From positions 1 through 35,663 of the forward strand of contig CASFMA010000058.1 in assembly GCA_949295675.1 (NCBI GenBank): a stretch of DNA of 35,663 nt. The letters are read 5' to 3'. Made by a program: the position numbers and the translations under genes. Below are positions 25,171 to 33,165 of the stretch, piece after piece (within the stretch, counting starts at the first letter, position 1; every line of letters starts with the position of its first letter). The notes under the pieces are model-generated. The model had not been told where the DNA came from. It searched no databases and worked only from the letters and a program-made list of their open reading frames with translations. The DNA is from an uncultured Spirochaetales bacterium. Lineage in GTDB: Bacteria > Spirochaetota > Spirochaetia > Sphaerochaetales > Sphaerochaetaceae.

Positions 25171-25199
25171 ATGAACATATCAGATAATCCAGCAGAGCA

Positions 25200-26540
25200 T
25201 CAAGCATCATATTCCCTGCGCCGGGAATATATGTAATAAGATAGATTGATGAGTATGCCGAATACTGTCGCAAGAGGAGCGGCAAGGCCTATCATCGAAA
25301 GGCTTGGATCAGGCTGCACCGACATAATGTAAGCGACAGGCAGCCTCACGAGGAATGTCTGCAGGAGGGACTGTACCATCACGAAAAGAGTCTTGCCGTG
25401 ACCGCTGAAATACCCCATGAACGAGAAAAGGATGCTTGTTACGACAGCCTCGGGAGCAAAGCCTCTGAGATACTCTGCAGAACGTGCTATGACGCTTTCA
25501 TCTGATGAGAATATATTCGAGATGCCATGGCCGAAGAAGAATGCCAGGCAGAACATAAGGCAGCCTACAGCGGCCCCAAGCGCCATTCCTGTGGCCATCG
25601 TGCGCCTGGCCCTGTCCTCCCTTCCTGCCCCGACGTTCTGCGCTATGAACGAAGAAAGCGACTGCATTATCGAGGAGGGGATGAGCATGACAAATGTGAC
25701 GATCTTGTTAGCAACGCCATAGCCTCCGGACGCAGCAAGCCCGATGTTGTTTATGAATGCGATAAGCGCCAGGAACGATATCTGCGTCATAAGCTCCTGA
25801 AGAGCGATCGGAGAGCCGATCTTCAGGAACGAGACAAGCTCACGGCTGAACCTCAGATCCTTCAATGACAATGTGAAGGGAAGATTCTGCTTCCTGAGTA
25901 TCAGGAGGGAAAGGACAACCGACAAAGCCTGCGCGCCAACTGTCGCGATAGCCGCACCTGCCTGATCCATATGGAATATGGCTATGAGGATGTAATCACC
26001 GATTATGTTTGCTACGCACGCAATAGCTACGAATATAAGCGGAAGCCGTGAGTTTCCTATGCCCCTGAGTATGCAGCTGATGACATTGTACGCGATTATG
26101 AAAAGTATGCCGCCCCCGCAGATCCTCACATATGAGACTGTATTCCCTACAGCTTCCTCAGGTGCCTGCATCAGCCTTGCGGCAGGCTCAGCGAATACTA
26201 TAAGAAGAATCGTAAGCAGAACACCGATGATCAGGAAGAAAAGAATGGCAGAACCTATCGTGCGCCCGGCCTTTTCTGCATTTCCGCTGCCGATGCTGGT
26301 GCCTATTATCACAGTTATGCCAGAAGCCAGTCCCGTAAGGACGAATGTCACAAGGTTTATTACGCTGCTTCCTGTCGATACTCCTGACAGCCCCTCGGTA
26401 GTGCCGAACCAGCCGACTACAAGGACATCAACTGCGCCATATGCAGCCTGCAGCACGAGAGCGCCGAGGATCGGAAGCATGAAACGTATAAGCTTGCCGG
26501 TTATCCGGCCCTGGGTAAAATCTGATACTGTATTTTCCAC
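25200..26540 (-). CDS. MATE-family efflux transporter
   Basis: This is a 446-residue multidrug and toxin extrusion protein with about 12 membrane spans in two halves. Typical MATE features are ITGKLIRFMLPILGALVLQ at the start, ASGITVIIGTSIGSGNAEKA in the second and third spans, and QNVGAGREDRARRTM in the second half. It probably exports cationic compounds using Na+ or H+. The start is GTG at 26540. It has no nearby ribosome binding site, but a promoter whose -10 ends six bases before it. The stop lies 84 bases upstream of the nrdA start, so nrdAB could be read through. Confidence 0.9.
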   Translation of the reverse strand: MENTVSDFTQGRITGKLIRFMLPILGALVLQAAYGAVDVLVVGWFGTTEGLSGVSTGSSVINLVTFVLTGLASGITVIIGTSIGSGNAEKAGRTIGSAILFFLIIGVLLTILLIVFAEPAARLMQAPEEAVGNTVSYVRICGGGILFIIAYNVISCILRGIGNSRLPLIFVAIACVANIIGDYILIAIFHMDQAGAAIATVGAQALSVVLSLLILRKQNLPFTLSLKDLRFSRELVSFLKIGSPIALQELMTQISFLALIAFINNIGLAASGGYGVANKIVTFVMLIPSSIMQSLSSFIAQNVGAGREDRARRTMATGMALGAAVGCLMFCLAFFFGHGISNIFSSDESVIARSAEYLRGFAPEAVVTSILFSFMGYFSGHGKTLFVMVQSLLQTFLVRLPVAYIMSVQPDPSLSMIGLAAPLATVFGILINLSYYIYSRRREYDA

Positions 26541-26546
26541 AGAGGG

Positions 26547-26575
26547 ATGATAACACCCCTCCGGGAATGATTCAA
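26547..26575 (-). promoter_or_regulatory. Promoter of MATE gene, leaderless geometry
   Basis: TTGAAT (26570-26575), a 17-nt spacer and TATCAT (26547-26552) are followed by exactly six bases and the GTG start at 26540. A small GAGGG/CCCTC inverted repeat overlaps the -10. Confidence 0.55.
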
Positions 26576-26615
26576 TACATCATAACTTCATGCAATATTT
26601 ACAATTGGTTAACAG

Positions 26616-26635
26616 ATGGCCGGTTGACCGGCCAT
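26616..26635. terminator. Perfect hairpin after the LarA-like gene
   Basis: ATGGCCGGT, a TG loop and ACCGGCCAT form a perfect 9-bp stem three bases after the LarA-like stop. The U tract is poor. It most likely ends the LacI-LarA operon. Confidence 0.6.
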
Positions 26636-26638
26636 TTG

Positions 26639-28075
26639 TCAGTCTGCCATGCAGAGATGAACAGCAGCCTTCGTGAATGTCTGAGGAAGAGCGAGGATAT
26701 TCGGGTTTTCCGGAAGATACTTCTTCATCGCGTCCTCAAGTGCGCTCTCGAATGTAGGCCTTGTCTTCATCCCCATGCCCCTGGCATATCCCGGATCCTG
26801 GGCTCCGACTACATAGATCGCTGATGTGTTCATCTCAGCGATATGAGCAGAGCTTATCATCGAGAAGCCATGGAATGGATGGAACGCATTCGTGAACCTG
26901 TATTTCCTGATATACTCCTCATTTGTGGCATAGTACTCACCAAGCCTGTTCATATCAGGAAGGGTGTTCATCCTGTCGTGCTGGAAATCCTCATACATCT
27001 GCCTTGTATATGGCCAGAGCTCATCATGGAAATAGCCATTGCAAAGCGATGAGCAGATTATCACGCACCTGTCGCTCATTATCCTCTTGTGCCTTACCAC
27101 CTGGGCGCTTATGGCTTGCATGAGCATTATGGGATTCGTTCCCATTCCCTCTCCGTAGTGGAAGAACTGCGGCATGCCGAATACAAGGACATCATACTTC
27201 TTCTTTGCCCAATGGACATATGTGCGCTTATCGGCATCGACCCATGAAAGCGGCATCATCTCCTTTGCGTATCCAGACCAGATAGAGATCTGGCGGCTCT
27301 TCGTGTCGAGGACAGCATCGCAGCAGAAGAACTTCTTGCCCATCATCTTCTCCATGTGCATGCCGATCTCATTGAACTTGGTGCGCATGAGGGACTCTCC
27401 GGATACAGGAGTGAAGTCAGGGCGGTGCATGACCTCGGGAACATGGTGTGATGCTATGCTGCGCCAATGCGTTATCCCGGTAGCGCAGTGCTTGTAGCCA
27501 CCGGAGTATCCTCCGTAAGGGTTGCCCTGCACATGGCCTATGAGGATAGCGACATCTGAATCATAGACATACTTGTTCATGAGGACAGGATCTCCCCTGT
27601 CTGTGACGCCGAGGTCGACAAGGTGGTCATAATCCTCGCTGTCATGGTTTATGATCTGATGAGTCGGATAGAACTCATTGAACAGATCTGCTCCAAGGAC
27701 ATTGCGTATCTCCTCTATGGTATTCTTCCTGTGCAGCCCGTTTGAGCAGATCAGGAGGATGTCCTTCTTCTCAACGCCAGCCTTGTAAAGCTCGGAGATG
27801 ATCAGAGGAATGGCTATCTTCCTGTGGCTTGTCTTCTGCTCTCCGCCCTTGACCCTGTCAGGGAAGACGATCGTCACCTTGCTTCCTTTGTGGGCAAGCT
27901 GGTCAAGCCTCTCCATTCCGATCGGGTTTCGGATGGACTTGAGAGTCTCTTCCACAAGCTTATCCTCGGGGATACATGGCGGATCTGGCACAGTCTCGCC
28001 AGGAATGAACACATCTGTGCTGTCAGGGAGCTCTGCGCTCATCAGTCCCTGTCCATATTCGAAATCAAGCTTCAT
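26639..28075 (-). CDS. LarA-superfamily (lactate racemase-like) protein
   Basis: The 478-residue protein has the LarA N-terminal domain (DUF2088). LarA enzymes racemise or epimerise 2-hydroxy acids using a nickel-pincer nucleotide bound to a lysine. SNGLHRKNT (His115) aligns with the first catalytic His of LarA, and YSGGYK with Lys195 aligns with the cofactor-binding lysine. The position of the second catalytic His appears to be Asn185, by my motif alignment. The substrate is therefore unlikely to be plain lactate; sugar acids and other hydroxy acids are known for the superfamily. It is last in the LacI-PFK-NagB-aldolase-TIM operon, and its start overlaps the TIM stop by four bases. No larBCE maturation genes are in the window. 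Confidence 0.82.
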   Translation of the reverse strand: MKLDFEYGQGLMSAELPDSTDVFIPGETVPDPPCIPEDKLVEETLKSIRNPIGMERLDQLAHKGSKVTIVFPDRVKGGEQKTSHRKIAIPLIISELYKAGVEKKDILLICSNGLHRKNTIEEIRNVLGADLFNEFYPTHQIINHDSEDYDHLVDLGVTDRGDPVLMNKYVYDSDVAILIGHVQGNPYGGYSGGYKHCATGITHWRSIASHHVPEVMHRPDFTPVSGESLMRTKFNEIGMHMEKMMGKKFFCCDAVLDTKSRQISIWSGYAKEMMPLSWVDADKRTYVHWAKKKYDVLVFGMPQFFHYGEGMGTNPIMLMQAISAQVVRHKRIMSDRCVIICSSLCNGYFHDELWPYTRQMYEDFQHDRMNTLPDMNRLGEYYATNEEYIRKYRFTNAFHPFHGFSMISSAHIAEMNTSAIYVVGAQDPGYARGMGMKTRPTFESALEDAMKKYLPENPNILALPQTFTKAAVHLCMAD

Positions 28076-28920
28076 CTGCTTCCTCCTTCCTTTCCATTCA
28101 TATAGAGATCAATTATCCTCAGATACTCATCTGGGTAGAAGCCAATCTCACCGGAAAAGCGCGTAAGGGCAATAAGCCCTCCATCAATCTCATCAATGGA
28201 TGAGAGCATCCCGGCATTCTCCTCCTTGAGCCCTCCGCCATAGACTACAGGGATATCCCCAAGCACGCTCTTCACAAGGCGGGCGACCTTCTCGATATAC
28301 TCCTTGCCTGCAGGTGTCTTGCCCGGTCCGATCGACCATACTGGCTCGTAGGCTATGACGACAGATGAAAGATCAGCCCCGTCAAGGCCTATCTCAAGCT
28401 GCTCCGATATGACCTTGTCCCACTCATCAAGCTCCGTATCCTTCTCACCGCAGCAGTAAAGCACCTTCAGTCCTCTCTTCTGAGCTGCCTGCACTTCCTT
28501 GGCAAGGATCCTGTTCACGGCTTTCCTGTCATGGCAGCCGCCCAGAAAGAGAAGCTCGTTCTTATCATTCCTCTCTTCGCAGTGACCTATGATCGTATGC
28601 GTGCAGCCTATCGCGGCCATGGCTGAGGCAGGGCGGTTTGTCGTAAAGGCGCCAAAGTTCCCGCCGATCTCAACATCGGCCCTGTATACGCCCTGGCATC
28701 CTATGGAAAGAAGCTCAGGATCGGCTGCCTTCACTGCATCAACGATCCCGGACTCTGGATAGAAATGGACGAATTCAGCCTTTCCCCTGTATTTTCCAAG
28801 GGAAGGAACAACCTGCCTGACGATCTCAGGGGCATATGACGAGGCTTCGGCAATCCTGTTGACACCTCCCATCGAGGCAGGGACATCGAACCGCTTGAAA
28901 TTCACATAGATGTGCTGCAT
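28072..28920 (-). CDS. Divergent triosephosphate isomerase-family enzyme
   Basis: This 282-residue TIM-barrel isomerase is about 30 residues longer than usual. Catalytic residues are kept: Asn7 and Lys9 in NFKRF, His113 in GHCEERN and Glu192 in AYEPVWSIGPG, followed by loop 6 (GPGKT). Sequence around them differs from housekeeping TIMs: NFKRF for NWKMN, GHCEER for GHSERR, YGGG for YGGS. It may isomerise dihydroxyacetone phosphate/glyceraldehyde 3-phosphate. The family also contains erythrulose-phosphate isomerases used in erythritol-type pathways, so a C4 substrate is possible. The start overlaps the aldolase stop by one base and the stop overlaps the LarA-like gene by four. Confidence 0.85.
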   Translation of the reverse strand: MQHIYVNFKRFDVPASMGGVNRIAEASSYAPEIVRQVVPSLGKYRGKAEFVHFYPESGIVDAVKAADPELLSIGCQGVYRADVEIGGNFGAFTTNRPASAMAAIGCTHTIIGHCEERNDKNELLFLGGCHDRKAVNRILAKEVQAAQKRGLKVLYCCGEKDTELDEWDKVISEQLEIGLDGADLSSVVIAYEPVWSIGPGKTPAGKEYIEKVARLVKSVLGDIPVVYGGGLKEENAGMLSSIDEIDGGLIALTRFSGEIGFYPDEYLRIIDLYMNGKEGGSR

Positions 28921-30074
28921 CAGATGCCCTCCTTGCGATAGGCTTCGGCCATCTCGTCAAGCGTCCTGATCTCGACCTTCGAAGCCTTGCCGACCTGTCC
29001 GAAATCAACAACAAGCTTCCCGACAACCTCCTTCACGCCCTTCTCTATAAGCTCTGTGATAGTCTCAACAGCCTCATTCGGCACATTGCCGTACATGACT
29101 GTGTCCATGATAGGAGGAAGATAGAAACGAGGGTCGAATGCCTTTGGATTTGACTCCATTATGTGCCAAATCCCGTTTATGCGGCTGTCCTCCCTTGCAC
29201 TCTTGCTGCCCACGAAATATTCCCTGATGTTCCTTGTGACAGCAAGGCGGATGTCAGTATCGACATTGATCTTGCCGATGCCGCAGTGGGAAACCTCGAT
29301 AAGCTGCTCTAGAGGAATCCCAGCTGCCCCCTGGATATCGCCGCCAAGGGCATTTATCTCATCAACGATATACTTCGGCACTGTGGATGACCCATGTGAT
29401 ACAAGAGTTCCTTTTATCCCCTCATGGAGCATGCACTCCTTCACGGCAATCGCTATCTCCTTGCGGACGGCAGGATGCGCGCCCTTGTTCGCTCCGTGCA
29501 TGGTCCCGTAGCTTATAGCGAGCGCATCGACCTTCGTTGCCTTGAAGAACCTTATCGCATCCAGGGGATTGGTATATGTCGACCCCTCAGAGAAGACATG
29601 GTCCTCAACTCCTGCAAGCACTCCAAGCTCCCCTTCCACGCTCACTCCACGCTCATGGGCGTATTTCACGACTTCCCTTGTCAGCTCTATATTCTCTTCC
29701 AGAGGAAGCGAAGAGCCATCGATCATGACTGATGTGTATCCACCGTCGATGGCGGCCTTCACGCTTGCAAAATCGCGGCCATGGTCGAGATGAAGTGCGA
29801 CAGGAATCGGGGAAGAGACAGCAAAGCGCTTGACTGCATCGGCTATGTTTTTTGCGCCTTTTATCTTGTCCTCGACAGTCGCGTTCATGAAGTCAGTGCG
29901 GCCGCCCATGAATCCATTCGCGAGGTCAGCACCCTGCAGTATTGCCGGTGAGCGGAACATCTCATGGACCTCTATGACAGCCTTTGCCTGGCAGACTGCA
30001 TTGACGTTGAAAGCACCCTGCGCGTAATCATATTTCTCTGTAGCGTCCAGTATGGGACGAAGCGGAATAAGCAT
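28920..30074 (-). CDS. Class II fructose-bisphosphate aldolase-family enzyme
   Basis: This is a 384-residue zinc-dependent aldolase, longer than the ~285-residue GatY/KbaY type. Catalytic Asp97 and zinc ligand His98 lie in HLDHG, zinc ligands His193 in SYGTMHG and His227 in VSHGSS; GKINVDTDIR (267-276) binds the substrate phosphate. It presumably cleaves a ketose bisphosphate (fructose 1,6-, tagatose 1,6- or similar) into DHAP and an aldehyde. A strong AGGAGGAG precedes the ATG at 30074. It lies between the NagB-like and TIM genes. The extra C-terminal ~100 residues (after about 285) are unusual in the short family. Confidence 0.9.
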   Translation of the reverse strand: MLIPLRPILDATEKYDYAQGAFNVNAVCQAKAVIEVHEMFRSPAILQGADLANGFMGGRTDFMNATVEDKIKGAKNIADAVKRFAVSSPIPVALHLDHGRDFASVKAAIDGGYTSVMIDGSSLPLEENIELTREVVKYAHERGVSVEGELGVLAGVEDHVFSEGSTYTNPLDAIRFFKATKVDALAISYGTMHGANKGAHPAVRKEIAIAVKECMLHEGIKGTLVSHGSSTVPKYIVDEINALGGDIQGAAGIPLEQLIEVSHCGIGKINVDTDIRLAVTRNIREYFVGSKSAREDSRINGIWHIMESNPKAFDPRFYLPPIMDTVMYGNVPNEAVETITELIEKGVKEVVGKLVVDFGQVGKASKVEIRTLDEMAEAYRKEGI

Positions 30075-30083
30075 AACTCCTCC

Positions 30084-30893
30084 TTAGAAAGCTGGCTCGG
30101 AAGCCACGTTGTTCGAGATTATCATGGCATCTGGATGATTCTGCAGAAGCGTGACAGGGAAGTGGCCTGACGGCTCTGAGAATATGGCCTGGCGTATGAC
30201 AGACCTGTGCCATGGGCGGAAGACACCAAGCCTAACCTTCCGTGCTGACAATATCTCCTTCATGCCGATTGTCACAGCATATTCAGGCATGGCGTCGATT
30301 GCCCCGTTGAGGTCCCCGATGGCATTTGCGGTACGTGTCTCGCGGCTCATCTTTATCACCCTCGTCTCACGGGTCGCGAATTCCTCGGCGCTGACTTCCT
30401 CAGCCTCGTTGAATGCGAGATGACCGTTTATTCCGATTCCGCCGAATGCGATGTCTACCTTGCCAAGCTCTTCGATCACGCGTCCGATCTTCCCAGTGTC
30501 CTCAGGATCGGGGAAAATCCTGGCGCTTTCCGGAACATTGAGCGTCTCAGGTATCCTGGAATAGATATTCCTTTCCATGAAGCCACGGAAAGAGAGCTTG
30601 TCCGAAGGATCTATCCATTTCCTCTCTGCCGTAAGATATTCATCCATATTGATGAAGACGCAGTCCTTCAGCGACAGCTGCCTCTCGTTGACGAGACGCA
30701 CGAAGATAGGATACTGGCCAACAGGTCCCACAGGGACTATGAAGACAGTCTTCTCGCCTTTCCTGTTGTTCTCCTCTATGGCTTCCACCATCTCAAGCGC
30801 AAGCTCATAGAATACCTCTCCGCTGTCTCCCAGGAGCTTGACAGGGATCTTCCCAGCAAGCAGACCTTCCCTGTCTGTCGAATAATAACTCAT
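30084..30893 (-). CDS. NagB-like sugar-phosphate isomerase/deaminase with altered catalytic Asp
   Basis: This 269-residue protein of the glucosamine-6-phosphate deaminase/isomerase family has MDEY (83-86, Asp84) and GIGINGHLAFNE (153-163), with His158 and Glu163 matching the E. coli catalytic His143 and Glu148. The third member of that triad, Asp141 in E. coli (DGH), is Asn156 here (NGH). Activity on glucosamine 6-phosphate is therefore uncertain; an aldose/ketose isomerase role on another sugar phosphate is plausible. Its start overlaps the PFK stop by four bases and the aldolase starts nine bases downstream. No nagA or amino-sugar transporter is present. Confidence 0.85.
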   Translation of the reverse strand: MSYYSTDREGLLAGKIPVKLLGDSGEVFYELALEMVEAIEENNRKGEKTVFIVPVGPVGQYPIFVRLVNERQLSLKDCVFINMDEYLTAERKWIDPSDKLSFRGFMERNIYSRIPETLNVPESARIFPDPEDTGKIGRVIEELGKVDIAFGGIGINGHLAFNEAEEVSAEEFATRETRVIKMSRETRTANAIGDLNGAIDAMPEYAVTIGMKEILSARKVRLGVFRPWHRSVIRQAIFSEPSGHFPVTLLQNHPDAMIISNNVASEPAF

Positions 30894-32062
30894 AATGCAC
30901 TCTCCTTGCTCTGCAATGATATAAAAGACGGGCCAAGCGGACCTGTCAGTGGCTTTGCATAGTCCATGAAGCTCTCGCTTACATCGTAGTTGTCAGCATC
31001 GTAATACTCATCAGGAAGAGTCCTGGCCTGGAGTATCTCATCCGAGATATCAGAGACCGCGGTCTCAGCCTTGTAAGGATCAGATGATATGCGCCGTATG
31101 ATGCTCATCGACGCGGTACGCCCAGAAAGAGCTGCACGCACAGATGCCCTTCCGCACTCGACAGCCTCGGCCCTGTCTATATCGCTCTGCCATGCTATTG
31201 AGGCTCGTCCGAGTATGCCAGGCTTCTCAGAACGGGCCTTGATGCCAAGCTTCTTCACAATCAGCGATGCAAGATGCGATGAGACATCACCGAAATAGAC
31301 ACTGCGGTCTGTCTGGAATATCGGCTCGACTATAGGCGTGCCATTGCTGTAGCGGAGCCCCTCGCTGGCGACTATGACGACACCACCCTTCTCCTTGTGT
31401 ATCTTCTCCACGCGCGAGAGGAAAGCCTCTTCATCAAAGGCGCTCTCCGGAGGAAGTATCATATCAGGACCAGCTGATCCATAAAGCCTCGAAAGCGCTG
31501 ATGATGCGGTTATCCACCCGGCATCGCGGCCGAATGCCTCGATCACGACAGCATGTATAGGAAGCCCGTTGACATCTTCCACAGCTTCCTTCACCGATGC
31601 GGCTATATAGCGCGCGGCAGAGCCGAATCCCGGGCTGTGGTCAGTGACTGAAAGATCATTGTCCATCGTCTTCGGCGTGCCGGTGACTGTTATACCGGCT
31701 GTATCGCATGCGAATGCAAGCTTGCGGCAGGTATCCATAGTGCCATTCCCGCCTGTCATGACGCAGTATGCAGCATCAAGCTCGGAGAGCGCATTGCGTA
31801 GCCTCAGATAATCCTCAGGCTCCAGATGGTCACGTCCAGTGCCGATTGCAGACCCAGGTGTACGCTCAAGCGCATCAAGCTCAGCATCGGAAAGCGAGCC
31901 AAGGTCGATGACATCCTTTGCCAGCAACCCTTTCACGCCGAAGCGCGCACCATAGACACGCCCGTCAAATCCCTCATCCCTGAGCTCCCTGAGCGAACCT
32001 GCAAGGGATGCGTTTATCACGGCAGTAGGGCCGCCTCCATGTATAAAAACAATATTCCTCAA
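30890..32062 (-). CDS. Phosphofructokinase-family enzyme, ATP/PPi donor ambiguous
   Basis: The 390-residue PFK-A superfamily kinase has GGGPTAVIN (9-17), GGNGTMD (104-110), PKTMDND (130-136, catalytic Asp134) and DHSPGFGSAARY. In E. coli ATP-PFK the donor-determining positions are Gly104 (GGDGS) and Gly124 (PGTIDN); PPi enzymes have Asp and Lys (GGDDS, PKTIDN). Here they are Gly and Lys, a mixed pattern also seen in some ATP-dependent long forms, so the donor cannot be fixed. It would phosphorylate fructose 6-phosphate or a related ketose phosphate for the downstream aldolase. Starts and stops overlap LacI and NagB-like neighbours by four bases each. Confidence 0.88.
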   Translation of the reverse strand: MRNIVFIHGGGPTAVINASLAGSLRELRDEGFDGRVYGARFGVKGLLAKDVIDLGSLSDAELDALERTPGSAIGTGRDHLEPEDYLRLRNALSELDAAYCVMTGGNGTMDTCRKLAFACDTAGITVTGTPKTMDNDLSVTDHSPGFGSAARYIAASVKEAVEDVNGLPIHAVVIEAFGRDAGWITASSALSRLYGSAGPDMILPPESAFDEEAFLSRVEKIHKEKGGVVIVASEGLRYSNGTPIVEPIFQTDRSVYFGDVSSHLASLIVKKLGIKARSEKPGILGRASIAWQSDIDRAEAVECGRASVRAALSGRTASMSIIRRISSDPYKAETAVSDISDEILQARTLPDEYYDADNYDVSESFMDYAKPLTGPLGPSFISLQSKESAL

Positions 32063-33069
32063 CTTCTGACCTCCGTTGATTCTCTCTCTATAAGACTATA
32101 TGGGATGTTTATCCGTATTGGATAGCTGCGCTCATTCAGGCACCTGTCCACTATTATCTTTGCCGCAAATCGCCCAAGCTCCTCAGCGAAGACAGCGAAT
32201 GTCGTAAGCGATGGCTCAAGGAAAGCAGAAGCCTCTGCGTTGTCAAAGCCTGTGAGCATCACATCCTCTGGGACCTTCAGCCCTTTCTCGTTCAAAGCCT
32301 TCAGGACGCCGATCGCCGTATTGTCATTCGCAGCTACGATAGCGTCGGGAATGGTTCTCTCAAGGAGCCTGATAGTGCCTTCATACCCTTCCTGAGGCGA
32401 AAGATGGACACTTTCGAAGACCGCGCCGTCCCGGCTTATGCCCACGCTGTCCAGCCCTTCGAGATAACCGCGGAAACGATGTTCATTGAGGACCTCAGGA
32501 GTATCGGCAGGGCCTACATAGGCAATAACGCGCCGCCCCTTCCCATAAAGATGGCGGACAGCATCTGCCATGCCGGCCTCCGCATCTGATATCACCTCAT
32601 CCATGCCACCTATGCTGTTAAGGCCCGCATAGATGAGAAGAGGGACGCGCTTGCGTATCTCCATTATCAGCTCATCGGAGCCACGGCCGAGGATTATGGC
32701 GGCATCAAGGCCTTCAAGGGACGAGAGGAAGGAGCTATCTGATGATGCGATGACGGAATATCTTATGTTGTACTCTTCCGCCAGCCGTCCTATCTCATGC
32801 TCAATGCCAGAAAGGATCTTCTGGAAGAATTCAGACGCGAGGCTCTCATGGTCAGAGAGGAATATAGCATCAAGGGTTATGGGGATACGTGCCTTGCGGA
32901 TGCTTTTCGTGCGGCTTTCTATGAACCCAAGCTCATGGGCGACCATCAGCACGCGCCTGGATGTCTCCTCGCTAGGCTTGCGGCTTGTGTCACCTGAAAG
33001 GATCCTTGATACTGTCGATACGGAAACGCCGCTTCTCTCTGCTATTTCCTTTAGTGTTACCTTTCCCAT
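32059..33069 (-). CDS. LacI-family transcriptional regulator
   Basis: The 336-residue regulator has a LacI helix-turn-helix at its N-terminus (VTLKEIAERSGVSVSTVSRI, residues 4-23) followed by a hinge, and a periplasmic-binding-protein-like sensor domain (from about 62; for example GRRVIAYVGP and PDAIVAANDNTAIGVL). It is first in the six-gene operon with four-base overlap onto PFK, so it likely autoregulates the operon in response to its sugar. Inverted repeats that could be operators lie just upstream at 33085-33096 and 33150-33165. The effector is unknown. Confidence 0.9.
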   Translation of the reverse strand: MGKVTLKEIAERSGVSVSTVSRILSGDTSRKPSEETSRRVLMVAHELGFIESRTKSIRKARIPITLDAIFLSDHESLASEFFQKILSGIEHEIGRLAEEYNIRYSVIASSDSSFLSSLEGLDAAIILGRGSDELIMEIRKRVPLLIYAGLNSIGGMDEVISDAEAGMADAVRHLYGKGRRVIAYVGPADTPEVLNEHRFRGYLEGLDSVGISRDGAVFESVHLSPQEGYEGTIRLLERTIPDAIVAANDNTAIGVLKALNEKGLKVPEDVMLTGFDNAEASAFLEPSLTTFAVFAEELGRFAAKIIVDRCLNERSYPIRINIPYSLIERESTEVRS

Positions 33070-33084
33070 CTCTCCAACTTTTTG

Positions 33085-33096
33085 GATATGAATATC
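33085..33096. promoter_or_regulatory. Inverted repeat upstream of lacI-type gene, possible operator
   Basis: GATATGAATATC has 5-bp arms around two bases. It lies 16 bases upstream of the LacI-type start, between it and a -10-like TAGAAT (33102-33107). Autorepression here is plausible but inferred. Confidence 0.35.
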
Positions 33097-33149
33097 TCGT
33101 TATTCTACAGCTAGTTTACCACTCTTTCTCAATATTGCAAGGAGAAAAT

Positions 33150-33165
33150 ATCCAAATTATTGGAT
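33150..33165. promoter_or_regulatory. Inverted repeat, second possible operator
   Basis: ATCCAA, four bases and TTGGAT form 6-bp arms, about 54 bp centre-to-centre from the first repeat and at the end of the MATE gene. A TTGAGA (33127-33132) could be a -35 for the TAGAAT, though the 19-nt spacer is long. Confidence 0.35.
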
